From Ziziphus jujuba (lineage: Eukaryota; Streptophyta; Magnoliopsida; Rosales; Rhamnaceae): a stretch of 64,000 bases of DNA. Below are positions 41,324 to 55,108 of this stretch, in pieces. The stretch lies in the NCBI RefSeq assembly GCF_031755915.1, contig NC_083389.1:25357001-25421000 (forward strand). The letters are read 5' to 3'. Numbering within the stretch: the first letter of the stretch is position 1; every line of letters begins with the position of its first letter. The notes beneath the pieces were generated by a model. The model did no database searches. It saw only the letters and a program-made list of their open reading frames with translations, and was not told where the DNA came from. The position numbers and the translations under genes were made by a program.

Positions 41324-44300
41324 CTCCTCCTTGGCAATTTTGTATGAGACATTGAGAAGTCCTCTCAATATCTCAAATCTCTTCTTTCCCAATGGCTTGG
41401 TGAAGATATCCGCCAAGTTCTCCTCGGAAGTCACATACTCCAACTTCACTTCACCACTTGCTTCAAATTCCCTTAAGGAATGATACTTGACCGGTATATG
41501 CTTGGTCCTCCCATGTTGGACTGGATTTTGTGCAATTGCTATTGCTGAAGTATTGTCACACAATATCACCGTGGCTTCCTCTTGCTTCAAGCTCAAGTCC
41601 TCCAATAATTTCCTAAGCCAAACACCTTGATTAGCACAACTTGAGCAAGCAATATACTCGGCTTCCGCGGTGCTTTGTGCAACGGTTTGTTGCTTCTTGG
41701 AATTCCATGAGAAAGGACCATTTCCAAGAGTGTAAATGTAGCCCGATGTGCTCTTGCTATCATCCAAAGAACCAGCCCAATCACTATCACTATAACCAAG
41801 CAAAGCTTCATTCATGCCATCCTTGTACCATATACCAAAATCACTAGTACCTTTCAAATACCTTAGGATTCTTTTTGCACAACTAAGATGATTTTGTGAT
41901 GGACTATGCATAAATCTTGACAAAACAGCCACACTAAACATGATATCCGGTCGAGTAGAGCATACATATAAAAGGCTACCAATTAAACTTCTATAGATGG
42001 AAGGATTTACCTTTGGAGAATTATCATCCTTCACCAACTTGGTGCCTTCATTCATAGGTGTGGCAACGCTATTACAATCCTCCATGTCAAACTTCTTGAG
42101 CAACTCCTTCACATAGCTTTCTTGAGATATGAAGATGCCCTTGGATGATTGGACTACTTCAATTCCAAGAAAGTATTTCATCTCTCCAAGGCTAGACATC
42201 TCAAAGTTCAATTCTAGCTCACCTTTGAAGTTGCTCACTTCTTTCTCATTACCACCGGTCACTAGGAGGTAATCAACATAAAGAGACACCAACACCATGC
42301 AACCATGAGTCCTAATATACAATGTAGGCTCATTAGGACTCCTCCTAAATCCATGCTTTGTCAAAAAACCATCTATCTTGGCATACCATGCCCTAGGAGC
42401 TTGTTTAAGGCCATACAAGGCCTTGTGTAGCTTGTATACCTTCTCTTCACTTCCTTTCTTCACAAAACCTTCGGGTTGCACAACATAGACCTCCTCCTTC
42501 AATATTCCATTCAAGAAGGCTGACTTCACATCAAGGTGATATACTTTCCAAGACTTTTATGCCGAAATTGCAAGAAGAAGTCTTATGGTTTCCATCCTTG
42601 CAACCGGTGCAAAAGTCTCTCCATAATCCACACCGGCTTGTTGTGCATATCCTTTGACAACAAGCCTTGCCTTGTGCTTATTTATGGACCCATCCGGATT
42701 GTACTTGGTCCTAAAGATCCACTTCACCCCAATAGCATTCTTTCCCTTCGGTTTTGTTACCAAGCTCCAAGTGTCATTCTTGTTTATCATATCGATTTCA
42801 TCTTGCATGGCTTGTCTCCACTCTTTTCTTGCCATAGCCTCATGGACATTGATTGGATCACTCAATGCCACATTACACCTTTCATAAATCTCATTAAGAG
42901 GTCTTGTGCCTCTCACACCATCACCAATCTCCAAATCAGCCCCTATGGAGATTTCTAGCTCATTCTCATCATATTCATCATCATGGGCAGCACCTTCATC
43001 ATTTCCTTGTTCCTCATCATTATCATGAGCTTCAAGCCGATTGTCTTCATCCATACTAGCCAACTCCTCCTTACTACAAACCCATTTAGCTTCCTCATTA
43101 ACTTTCACATCTCTACTTATCACAAGTTTCTTGGTTTCCAAGTTATACACTCTATATCCCTTGGTCACATCACTATAGCCAACCAAAACACCAACTTGTG
43201 ACCTTTCATCAAGCTTTCCTCTCTTCTCTTGTGGTACTAGGATGTAACAAATGCTTCCAAATACCCTTAGATGATCAAGAGAAGGCTTATATCCAAACCA
43301 AAGCTCAAATGGGGTTTTACTCCTCAAAGACTTGGAGTAAAGCCTATTTTGGATGTAGATGGATGTATTAACTCCTTCGGCCCAAAACTTCTTTGGCAAG
43401 CCACTTTTAAACAACAAACATCTAGCCATCTCCATGATGGTACGGTTCTTCCTTTCACATACACCATTTTTTTGTGGTGTGTATGGTGTAGTGAATTGAT
43501 GAATTATACCATGATCCTTACAAAGTTGTTTGAAAGCCTCACTTGTGTATTCCCCACCATTGTCCGTCCTTAACACCTTTATAGTGCAACCGGATTGATT
43601 TTGCACTAACTTCATAAATTCTACAAACTTCTCCAAAGCTTGTGATTTTCTTTCAAGGAAATACACCCAACACATTCTTGAGTAATCATCAATGAAAGTT
43701 ATGAAATACTTGCTGCCATTTAAGGATGGAACACTCATAGGACCACAAATATCCGAATGTATAAGTCCTAACTTCTCCTTTGATCTCCAAGAACAAGATT
43801 GAAATGCTAGCCTAGTATGCTTTCCTTTTTGACACACTTCACACACATGTTCTTGCTTCTCCACCAATGGCATGTCTCTAACAAGTTCATGTGTGCCTAC
43901 CAATGACTTAAAGCTAGCATGGCCTAGTCTTTTATGCCAAAGTTGAAAGGTGTTGTCAACTTTGGTGTTCAATGCAACCGATGCACCATTTTCATCCATA
44001 TTCAACCTAAAATTCTTGTTCTTCATTCCAACACACATTAATTCATTTCCATGTGGATCAACTATAGTGCATGTCATGTTTGAGAAGTGTAATGCATATT
44101 TGTTCTCAAGCATTTAACCTACACTAAGTAAGTTCTCACATAAAGAAGGTACATAGAGAACATCATGGATAGTTTTGATACCTTTGGTGGTGTGTATCAC
44201 CACATCTCCTTTGCCTTTCACTTCCATCAAGGCTCCATTTCCAATTTTGACTTTGTTGTGGCTGCTCCTATCCAAGTTTGTGAACCACTCATGCTTGTGA

Positions 44301-45303
44301 GACATATGGTGTGTTGCTCCACTATCAATGATCCATCCTTCATCATTCTTGATGCTACTAAAACAAGTAGCAACAAACAACTCTTCGGATTCACTATCAC
44401 TTGCATTATCTTTAGCAACATTTGCTTGTTGCTTATCTTTCTAGTTTGCCTTGCATACTCTCTCCACATGACCCTTTTGTTAGCATTTATGGCAAAATGC
44501 ATCCGGCCTCCACCAACACCCTCTTGGATGATGACCTTTCTTCTTGCAATGGTGACAAGGTTCATAGGACTTCCTCTCGGGTTTGCTAGTTTCACCTTTC
44601 TCCTTTATGACCTTAAGCTTGTTCTTCTTTTGATTTTGTGTCTTTTGATGTTGTTTAGACACAAATGCAGCCTCCATTGATTCTTCATGTTTAATCCTCC
44701 TCCTTTGCTCCGTAGCTTGCAAGGCATTCACCAACTCGGTCAAGGAAATTTCATTTAGGTTCCTTGACTCCTCCAATGAAGATATCTTAGCTTCAAACCT
44801 TCGGGCAAGGAGACCAACACCTTCTCCACAATCCTTTGGTCACTTAATCTTTCACCTAGCACCCTAATTTGATTCACCACATTAAGAAGCCTTGTGGTGA
44901 ACTCCTTAACCGTTTCTTTGTCTTTCATCTTGATAGTCTCAAACTCCCTCCTTAGGTTAAGGATTTGCATTTGCCTTGTCCTTGCACTCCCTTGGAACTC
45001 ATCTTGAAGTTTGTCCTAAGCTTCTTTTGCACTCTCACATGCCATTATCCTTGTGAAAATGGTATCACTAATACAAGAATGAATGGCGGTGAGAGCCTTG
45101 AAACCTTTAGCCAATTCCTCCTCATGGTGCTTGATTTGGTTGACCGTTGCCCCTTGTCTCAAAGGCTCGGGTTCTTGGGGATTTATGGTGACCTCCCAAA
45201 GACCATAAGCCTTCAAGTAGGCTTGCATCTTGATACTCCAAATGTTGTAGTTCTCCCCATTGAAGATAGGAGGAGAAGGAGTTGAAAAACTTGAAGAAGC
45301 CAT
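41318..45303 (-). pseudogene. gag-pol: Copia Gag-Pol polyprotein, nearly intact
   Basis: ATG 45303 (MASSSFSTPSPPIFNGENY). Gag (UBN2-type) is followed by a CHHCKKKGHHPRGC zinc knuckle (near 44540), protease DSGATHH (about 44330), integrase core (DNGGEY, ERKNRT; 43250-43800), RT from about 42750, and RNase H to 41318. Lesions: TAG for Trp near 45017; a 1-nt deletion near 44805; stops near 44485 and 44442; TAA for Gln at about 44112; TAA for Gln at about 42554. The RT catalytic YVDD box reads YVDY (near 42270), a GAT/GAC-to-TAC change that should abolish polymerisation. No length loss in any domain. Outwardly complete, it would still need trans enzymes. Confidence 0.93.
41324..41333 (-). other. 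Polypurine tract of the copia element
   Basis: CAAGGAGGAG on the minus strand, immediately before the sense 3' LTR. Confidence 0.8.
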
Positions 45304-45421
45304 GTGAATGTTGCTTTCTAGTATGAAGGAATATGAAAATATATTTGTGCTTTCAAGTATCTGTTCACTCTCAAGGAACGAACCAGCCCAAAAACCTCAC
45401 AAATCTCACAAAAATGTGCCT

Positions 45422-45434
45422 TGCTCTGATACCA
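45422..45434 (-). other. Primer-binding site of the copia element
   Basis: TGGTATCAGAGCA on the minus strand, three bases after the sense 5' LTR; initiator tRNA-Met type. Confidence 0.9.
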
Positions 45435-45437
45435 CTT

Positions 45438-46472
45438 TGTTGGGGTGAGAAGGTTATGACCAAGAGCAAGCTAGCTTGAAGTGTTAGCAACAAGCAAGCT
45501 TTTGGTGATGCTCTTGGGAATGGTTGTGTGTGAGTTGTGTTTTTAGGTTTTGGTTATGGTGTTTTCTGGTTTTTAGGGTTCCTAAAGTGTTCTAAGGTGT
45601 TGAAGAAGAGATAAGAAGAAGAGGAACACGTTGGCTTTTGAAAATAAGGCTTAGATGTGTAGCCATTTCATTCATTTTACAATATAAGCTTGAAATTACA
45701 ACTAGTTCACACATGCCAAGCATGTGAGCTTACAAAATGAGTAAAGTATTTGAAATTTAAAAAGTAAAATGGTCAACACCTAACTTTTCATACACAAAAG
45801 AGTCAAAAACCAACTGCAACATGTCTATTCCAAATATAGTAAAAAGTGGCACATGGTTTGAACTAAGTTCCTATTGTTTAACTAGTTTGGGTAAACAACA
45901 AAACTAGCTTCACCTACTTAGTTCCCCTTTGTATCTGCTTATGAAACTTGGTTTGAAGCATCCTTGGTCATCAATAAATATTGTTCCAAGAGCTAGGAAA
46001 GTTCTGGAATCGGATCATGGGCCAAACAGCTCCAAAACTGGCCCATACTCTGCATACTGGGCCCATCAGATACAGCAATCTGTTTGGAATAGAAAATGGA
46101 CTTTCCCATGTCATGTTGACCTGAAATTTCAACCATCGTCTTCTATATATGTCTGTAGATATCCCTCAAAATTTCAGCCTAAAACTCCATTTGCAACCTG
46201 AGATATAAGATAAATAGTGGGACTATGTTGCTGGAAATTATGAATCCAGCACCATAGGCATTTCAAGCATAACATTCCTACTCTTTTGTGCATAATCTTG
46301 CCTATAATTTTGCATACATAACTTAGGCACAAAACATTATCAAAATATACCTTGCATCAATTAAAAACATACAAAGAAATATAAACTCATAAAAGGAAAG
46401 GATTTGATACCAATGTGTGCATGCTAGCCGGTGACATGCACCATCAAGTGGCAAAATTGCCACACTTCAACA
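45438..46472 (-). repeat. 5' LTR (sense) of the copia element
   Basis: 1035 bp; partner of 40291-41323, with an extra G near its plus-strand start (TGTTGGGG) and scattered substitutions. Confidence 0.95.
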
Positions 46473-46700
46473 AAAATTTCTCTTTGCCAAGGAGAAGATA
46501 AGGGTTCGATTCCCGCTATCTGCCTAGAATAATAACTTAATGTATTTAAGTTAATAGAATAAAGGATTAAGTAAAGTTGATCACAATAGTATATTGGTTC
46601 TATCCCCCCTTCTTTTTCTCTTGCTCCCAAAAAAAAACGGTAATTAACAACTAGTTAACAAATTAACAAAACCAAACCTAAAATTTTTTGTCAAAAAAAG

Positions 46701-46774
46701 TTGCGGAGACAAGATTTGAACCTGTGACCTTAAGGTTATGAGCCTTGCGAGCTACCAAGCTGCTCTATCCCACG
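46701..46774 (-). tRNA. trnfM-CAU: trnfM-CAU-like tRNA (NUPT)
   Basis: 74-nt match to plastid initiator Met tRNA with CAT anticodon (GCTCATAACC). Acceptor changes (CGTGGGAT) weaken the stem. trnG, trnfM, rps14 is plastid order. Confidence 0.88.
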
Positions 46775-46935
46775 ATGAAAAGACGAGTAGGAAACTAAAG
46801 GGCAAACAAGGATTGAATGCACCCCTCGACCATATCAATACAAATAGGATAGCCCATTTATATAGAATGGTAAAGGTGATCTCTATGGTCATCAATCATA
46901 GAAATGAATAGAAAAACGAAGAGATAGTTTAATCC

Positions 46936-47238
46936 TTACCAACTCGATCTTGTTGCTCCGGGCAACAAACATGCATAAACCATTTCACGAAGTATGTGTT
47001 CGGATAAACCGAAGTCTCGATAGTTGGCTCTTAGTCTTCTGGTCGAAAAACAACGTCAATGAAGGCATGTAAGTGCACTATTATGGGGTTGGGATTGTAA
47101 CTTTCCATGAATTTCCCATTTTTCACTCAACGACTGAACTTTGCTTATTCCTTTTTTTGAGGATCGACGAATCAAATGATATTTTTGTTCCAATTTTTGC
47201 CTCTTCTTCTCCCTCTGAAACAAAATTTTTCTTGCCAT
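46936..47238 (-). pseudogene. rps14: rps14, ribosomal protein uS14 (NUPT)
   Basis: 303 nt, exactly 100 codons plus stop, frame fully kept. One TGA in place of CGA (Arg) after ALTCLH splits it; downstream [19 protein letters not shown] to SSW and TAA 46936-46938 are intact. A single C-to-T change is the only disabling lesion. Confidence 0.95.
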
Positions 47239-47373
47239 AATGGTTCAATTCCTATTAGTTTAGTTTCAATGATACAAGTCAGATCCTAGACATAGAAATC
47301 TAAGAAGGTAGTCCCCTTTCTCCACCAAAAGAAATGATATTATCGAGGATAATACAACATATAAAAAAAAGAA

Positions 47374-49529
47374 TTAACCAAATTTGCTTGATGTAGAGGC
47401 AATCAAGAAAGCCGCATAAGTGAATATATAACCTACAGAAAAGTGGGCTAACCCAATGAATCTTGCTTGCACAATGGAAAGAGCCACCAGTATATCTCTC
47501 CATCGAATCAAATTAGCCAAAGGTGTTCGTTCATGAGCCCATGCTAAAGTTTCAATCAATTCCTGCCAATATCCACATCATAAAATTTAGAACATAAACC
47601 CAGTAGCCCAAACAAGATGTCTAAAAAAAAAAAATCCATGCCCAAACTGATAAACTATTCATACCAAAAGGGTTATATCCATTGGTAAGTTGTGAAGAGT
47701 TTACCCATAAATAATCTTTTAGCCATCCCATCAAATAAGTGGAAGACTCATTAAATTGTGAAACGTTACCCTGCCATAATGTGATGTGCTTCCAATGCCA
47801 ATAAAAAGTCACCCATAGAATGGTATTTAACATCCAGAAAACCACCAAATAAAATGTGTCCCAAGCTAAAATATCACAAGTACCACCTCGTCCCGGACCG
47901 TCACAAGGAAAACTATAACCAAAATCCTTTTTGTCTGGCATTAACTTGAACCACGTGCATTTTAAAGCCCATTTTACTTAGATAGGTGTAGTTGTATGTA
48001 AACCTAAAGCAATAGCATGATGAACCAAGAAGTCTTCGGGTCCTATTGTTAAGAATAGTGAATTACTATTCTTATTAACAACATTTAACCAACTAGGCAA
48101 CCATATGCTTCGACCTACATTGAACATGAGACCATTCGTTGAAGATAAAAGTACATCGAACCCATGTGAAATTTTACCATGAGCTGATTGTCCATTGGAC
48201 AAATATAGATTCGATCAAGATTCGTTTCTCCGGAATACCAAAAGCAAGCATGACATCATTACAAACATAAAGTCCCAAAGTATGGCCCCAGAAAGAGGCT
48301 GGCCTAACTTAAATGGGATATAATGGCTTCTTTATGGTCTAACATTCTTGGCAATACATTATCCTCAATCTGTTTCGGCTTGTAATCTCTAATAAAATAT
48401 AGCTCCATGAGCAAAAGCCCTTGTCATGATGAATCCTACGATGTATTGGTGATGAGAATATAAAGCAGTTTCAGTAGTAAAGTCTTATGCTATGAACGCA
48501 TAAGCAGGTAAAGAGTACATGTGTTAAGGGACCAAGGAAGTAATAACCCTTAAAGAGGTTAGAGCAAGCCCTAATTGAAAATGAATCAAATTATTTATTG
48601 TGTCATAAAAACCCTTATGTCCACGCCCCAATGGCCCCCACCCCCCAGAGGAATATGTGCTTCTAAAAGATTTTTTTTTACTATGCCCAATCCTGAAATT
48701 AGTTCTATACATATGACCAGCAATAAGAAAAATAAATGCAATAGCTAAATGATGATGAGCAATATCAGTCAGCCATAAACTTTGTGTTTATGGATGGGAT
48801 CCTCTGAGAAGGGTTAGAATGGTAGTTCTGGCCCCTTAGGAGGTACCAAATAAATGACTACTTGAATCGGGGTTTTAAGCATAAAGATTCCACTAACCTG
48901 TAAAAAGTGGGCCTAATCCTTAGGGGTACGGTAATACATCTAAGAAATTATTCTAGTGAACGTATTCCCCCTGGCTCCCGGAATAGCGACATTCACTAAA
49001 TGTCCTGTCCAAGCCAAGGAACTTACTTCGAATAGTCTTGATAAATGATGATTGGGGCACAATTTGGCACTTTTAAACCATGAAACGCTCGGTTTCCACG
49101 TTGGTTGTAGGTGTAACCAACTGGCTATTAAAGATATGGTAGAAAGAAATAATAGGAAAGGAGTTCCATTATAAAGATCTCCATTAGTATGTAAACCGAT
49201 TGTATACCACCATTGATAAACACTAGAATAAGCAATATTCATTGGGCTAAGAGCACCCCCCCCCCCCCCCCCCCCCCGCGTAAAAGTCTTACCTGTACCC
49301 ATGCCTCAAAGTTTCCTTACTGAGCCACATGAAATAGATTTCCAGAAGTCCACAGAAAAATAATTGCTAATTACCTAAAATGGCAAGCAAAAATATTCTG
49401 ATAAAGACGCTCCTCGATAATATCATCATGACTTTCGAAGTCATGTGCGGTAGCAATACCAAACCAAATACGGCCAGTAGTGGGGTCCTGAGATAAGCCT
49501 TGGATAAACCTTGGAATTCTTAATGCCAT
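47374..49529 (-). pseudogene. psaB: psaB, photosystem I P700 apoprotein A2 (NUPT)
   Basis: ATG 49529 ([22 protein letters not shown]) to TAA 47374-47376 ([11 protein letters not shown]). 2156 nt against about 2205. The conserved [14 protein letters not shown]e4S4-binding loop survives at about 47890 in an open piece (47621-47941). A 22-C run replaces the GGALGP region at 49256-49277. Several frameshifts and stops elsewhere. Confidence 0.95.
49256..49277. repeat. 22-bp homopolymer C run inside psaB
   Basis: C22 on the plus strand (G22 in the psaB sense) where intact psaB has a mixed Gly-Gly-Ala-coding stretch. Probably homopolymer expansion, or an assembly artefact. Confidence 0.9.
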
Positions 49530-49554
49530 AATGCCTTTCAAATCCTCCTAGCCA

Positions 49555-51182
<1,628 letters not shown>

Positions 51183-51459
51183 TGAGGCTTTTAAAGAAAA
51201 CTATAATTTCAGATACTTAGATGGAGGTAAACGAAGCCCCGAGCCCACCTCTTCTTCCATAGGCAACTCGAAAACTACCGCTAATGAACTGGTAGCAAAA
51301 TGAAAGTAGAATTGGGAATGGTGCTTGCTAGGAATGAAGCAAAGATACTTAATAAATAAAAGGACTTTTCTGATGCTCAGGAAGAAATGGAAATTCCACT
51401 CAAAAGAGAGAGATTATGTACAAGATTTGGACCGGAAAGTCAAATCCTTAGAATGGAGA
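51183..51459. other. Junction between NUPT and copia remnant
   Basis: No clear gene. The 3' part (from about 51300) may be decayed copia RT sequence; the first about 100 bp cannot be assigned. Confidence 0.4.
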
Positions 51460-51871
51460 TTCATAAGGATAGCAAAAGTGGGACTTTAGCACTTTCACAA
51501 AGGAGGTTTGTTGAGAAGTTGCTTTAGTTGTTTGGCATGAACAAGACAAAGCCAGTGAAAACACCATTAGCACCTCACTTGTTGTTGTCTTCTGAACAAT
51601 CCCAAAGTCGGAAGAGGAAAAGAAGATGATGAATCGAGTTCCTTATGCGAGCCTTGTGGGAAGCTTGATGTTTGCCATGGTATGTGCTAGATCGGATATT
51701 GCTTATTCAGTTGGTGTTCTAAGTCGGTTTATGGCGAATCCAGGTAAAGCTCGTTGGGAGGCCACCAAGTGGGTCCTTCGTTATTTGAGAGGCACAAGTG
51801 GTTATTCAATGTATAGAAAAAGTTTTGAACTCATGCATGGTATTTTGATGCCCAGTGATCTCAATAAACGG
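51460..51871 (+). mobile_element. Ty1/copia RT-RNase H remnant
   Basis: A fragment from the RT C-terminal region: an MEIHKD..GTLALSQRRFVEKLL-type stretch, KPVKTPLAPH, then VPYASLVGSLMFAMVCARSD and VLRYLRGTSGYSM, all characteristic of copia polyproteins. One internal stop and a frameshift near 51600. It belongs to a different copia family from the trnG element, judged by residues. Its 3' end is cut by a Ty3 LTR. Confidence 0.85.
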
Positions 51872-52694
51872 AGATGCGAATCCACCCGGATCCGTACAAC
51901 CGAAAACCCACTGGTCATTAAAGAGGTGTGTGCATGAGAGAGAAAATGGCCGGGTTTTGTTGTATTATTTGCTGGCTTTACTGTATTTTGTTGAGTTGGC
52001 TTTTTCTCTTTCCTCCAAGCAAGGGCAACGTGTGGGACTCCATAATAATCTAATTTGGCATCCTACAAAGCATATAGAAGCTGATTTGGAGCTCAAATTG
52101 GTTAAAGTCAACTTAGTCAAAGAGCTAGTATTCTAGTTTCCAAATTTGATTCCTATTTTTATTTTAGGAAATTACCTTTACATTTGGTTTTTATTTATTT
52201 TTTTTTCTGGAAAATTAAGTTTAGGAAAGTTATTATTTTATTATTTTCATTGTAAATTAATTAATTCCTAATTCAAAATAAGGGAATTAATTAATCCAAA
52301 TTAGATTACGAAAGGGTGTGAAATTAGGCAATTTTCTAATTGGATTCCATGTTGCCAAAATTTCCTAATCCGTTTAGGGTTTTATTTTGTTCATTCAAAG
52401 CCTATTCAAAGGCTTATTTTCAATGAGAAATCAAGCTTGAATTTTATACAGAAAATTATTTGTGAGATTGAATTCTCTTTTTCTCTTTGAACACCTAAAA
52501 CATCATTAGCGAATGAGTGTTTTAGTTTGACTTATCAATAGGAAATCCATCGCCTATTGTGGCGTTTCCATTATATACCAAGGTTTCTAATCACAGGTTG
52601 GTTAGGGGTCAAGGTGACCATTTGAACTTGAACATAATTAGATCTGGGCTAATATAATATAGGTTTAGGAGCAGGCCATCCTAGGTTCGTATCA
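51872..52694 (+). repeat. 5' LTR of the outer Ty3 element (internally deleted)
   Basis: About 823 bp against about 1,145 expected. It begins AGATGCGAATCCACCC (TGATGC expected), loses about 300 bp near 51890, and rejoins LTR sequence shared with 53190 onwards. Ends TTCGTATCA at 52694. Confidence 0.85.
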
Positions 52695-52696
52695 TT

Positions 52697-52710
52697 TGGT
52701 ATTAGAGCCA
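52697..52710 (+). other. Degenerate primer-binding site of the outer element
   Basis: TGGTATTAGAGCCA, two changes from the TGGTATCAGAGCTA PBS of the related elements. Confidence 0.8.
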
Positions 52711-52785
52711 AATTTTGTTCAGGTTTGATCTATCTTTATTTTCTTTCTTTGTTTTTGTGTTAATCTGAATTTTTAGCATTAGGTT

Positions 52786-53930
52786 TGATGTGATTCTACC
52801 AGATCTTGCTCAACCAATAACCCGCTGGGATGCTGACCCGACACGGATAAAGACCAAGCCAATCACAAGAGCTCAAATTAAGAGATTTAAGGATAACCTA
52901 GAAGTATTTATACATGGGGTAATCAATTATCAATAGAGCTTGTCCATACTAGAAGGTACAAAGCCTATTCTAATCATTCAAGTGGTGGAAGCCGATATGG
53001 ACCCGGGTAGCAATTTTGGTGCAAATATGGACACCGAGTAGCATGAAATGGTTCCAACTCTTTATGGATTCAATACATATGTCTAAGAGGATATGGAATC
53101 AAGTCAATCCAGCTTTAAATGCATTCAAAAAAGGGTTGCACGGACAACTTCAAATTTGGCCTATTTCGATTGTATTTTGTGCTGTCTTTACTGTATTTTG
53201 CTGAGTTGGCTTTTTCTCTTTCCTCCAAGCAAGGGCAACGTGTGGAACTATATAATAAGCTTATTTGGCATCCTAAAAAGCATATAGAAGCTGATTTGGA
53301 GCTCAAAGAGGTTAAAGATAGGTCAAAGTCAACTTAGTCAAAAAACTAGTATTTTAGTTTCCTAATTTGATTCTACTTTTTGTTTTAGGAAATTAGTCTT
53401 TTATTTTGATTTTTATTTATTTATTTTCTGGAAAAATAAGTTTAGGAAAGTTATTATTTTAGTATTTCAATTTTAAATTAATTAATTCCTATTCAAAATA
53501 AAGGAATTAATTAATCCAAATTAATTTAGGAAACTAGGAAAAATTAGGCACTTTCCTTTTATCTACTTTCTTTTTCTCCACACTTTGAGTCCGATTTGGA
53601 ATTAATTTTTTTAGGGTTTTTACTTTGTAATATTAGCCTATTTAAAGGCTTATTTTCAATGAGAAATCAAGCTTGAATTTTATACAAAAAATTATTTGTG
53701 AGATTGAATTCTCTTTGTTCTTCTGAACACCTAAAACACCATTAGTGAATGAGTGTTTTAGTTTGACTTATCAATAGGCCTTCCATCACCTATTGTGGCA
53801 TCTTCATTATATAGCAAGGTTTCTAATCACAGGTTGGTTAAGGGTCAAGGTCACCATTAGAACTTGAACATAATTAGATCCGGGCTAATATAATACGGGT
53901 TTAGGAGCAGGTCGTCCTAGGTTCGTATCA
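52786..53930 (+). repeat. Left LTR of the composite element
   Basis: 1145 bp, TGATGTGATTCTACC ... TTCGTATCA; same U3 type as the rpl16 element. Followed by a damaged PBS (TGGTATAAGTGCCA at 53933-53946). Confidence 0.92.
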
Positions 53931-53949
53931 TTTGGTATAAGTGCCAAAT

Positions 53950-55108
53950 TTTGTTCAGGTTTGATCTATCTTTATTTGCTTTAGTTGTTTGTGTGTTATT
54001 ATGAAATTTTAGCATTAGGTTAAGGTTGCATCCATCCCATACACGTTCTGCATCTTAAAAAAAATATACAAAAAAATTCATTCCTAGTTGAATTAGGATT
54101 TCCTAGTTTTATCGTATTTTTGTTTCCTAGTTTGTTGGTTGTCTTTTATCATTGTTCTTGTTAATTTGGTTTTTGTTGATTTTTCTTTGCTGTTTCAGTC
54201 TTCAATATTTACATTCATATATTAAAAAAAAAGAAAAAAAAAGAAGGGTGTGCGGCAACATATAAAAAAAATAAAAATAAAAAAGCTGCACTTTTGTTTT
54301 TATTGGAGGCCACGAGTTTGGTGGATTTTTGGTGTGGAATTGCAATTTTTAGTGTTGATATTTGCTACTGCAGTTGTTTTATGATCTGTGAGTGAAAATA
54401 AAAAAAAGAAAAAAAGAAAAAAAAAAGAACAAGAACAACCCAAAAAAAAAAAAAAAAATTCGGTTTGTTGGAGTTTGATTTGTTTGCTGGAAATTTGTTG
54501 GAGCTGCTGGTTTGTTGATTATTTATTCAATATTTGAGATGCTAGAGAATTATTTTCGCTGCTGGATATTTGGAATTTTGGGTGCTTATATTTTTGGATT
54601 AAAATCAGATAAAGGAATTGATACAAAAACTTGAATTAAAAGAACAACAACCAACACTATTCTATATTTTTGTTCTCTTTGATTCTTGTTCATGTTTGAA
54701 TTTCTTTTTCTATAATTTTATTCTTGAACTCAGAATCTATTACCATCTGGTCCAGTTCTTCAAAATTCCAAAGTTTTCTCATGAATTTGCCTTATTTTAC
54801 CTAGAAAAGTTGAAAACTAGGTTTTGTTGAATTCCTTCGGTATTGCCTTTTTTTTTTTTTTTTGCTGCTGTTTTGTTGATAAGTTTAATTAAAACATACT
54901 TGTGATCTAATTGCTATTTTTTGGTGTTTTAATTAGAACTTTGAGATAATTCATTGAGAGGAAAAAGGCGAGAGAGTGTGAGCACAAAAGAGGGTTAAAA
55001 GCCGAAATTAGTGTGCAAACACGAGTGTTGAGTTCTTATATTGAGTGAAACACGTGTGGGAGTGAATCTCGTGAGAATTTATTTTATTTTTGTATTATTC
55101 GTACTAAC
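53950..55108 (+). other. Leader of the composite element
   Basis: About 1.16 kb, homologous to the leaders of the other Ty3 copies, with A-runs near 54224-54242, 54405-54426 and 54440-54458. No supported gene. Confidence 0.75.

Larger units (their letters stand above)
40291..46472 (-). mobile_element. Ty1/copia LTR retrotransposon in trnG-GCC
   Basis: A 6182-bp element with TGTTG...CAACA termini, LTRs of 1033 and 1035 bp, 5-bp TSD AAAAT, initiator-Met PBS, PPT, and a Gag-PR-IN-RT-RH frame in copia order on the minus strand. The LTRs differ at about 13-15 positions by eye (about 1.3%), placing its age between the two Ty3 insertions. Only a handful of lesions break the coding frame. Confidence 0.96.
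40267..46524 (+). pseudogene. trnG-GCC: trnG-GCC split by a Ty1/copia element (NUPT)
   Basis: The 5' part (GCGGATATAGTCGAATGG...) lies at 40267-40290 and the 3' part, with the GCC anticodon (TTGCCAAG), at 46473-46524. AAAAT at 40286-40290 is repeated at 46473-46477. Removing the element and one AAAAT restores a tRNA-Gly-length sequence with few changes. Confidence 0.94.

Noticed and set aside
42557..42958. Plus-strand frames over the copia pol (e.g. 140 codons at 42536)
   Set aside because: Antisense to integrase/RT with clear homology on the minus strand.
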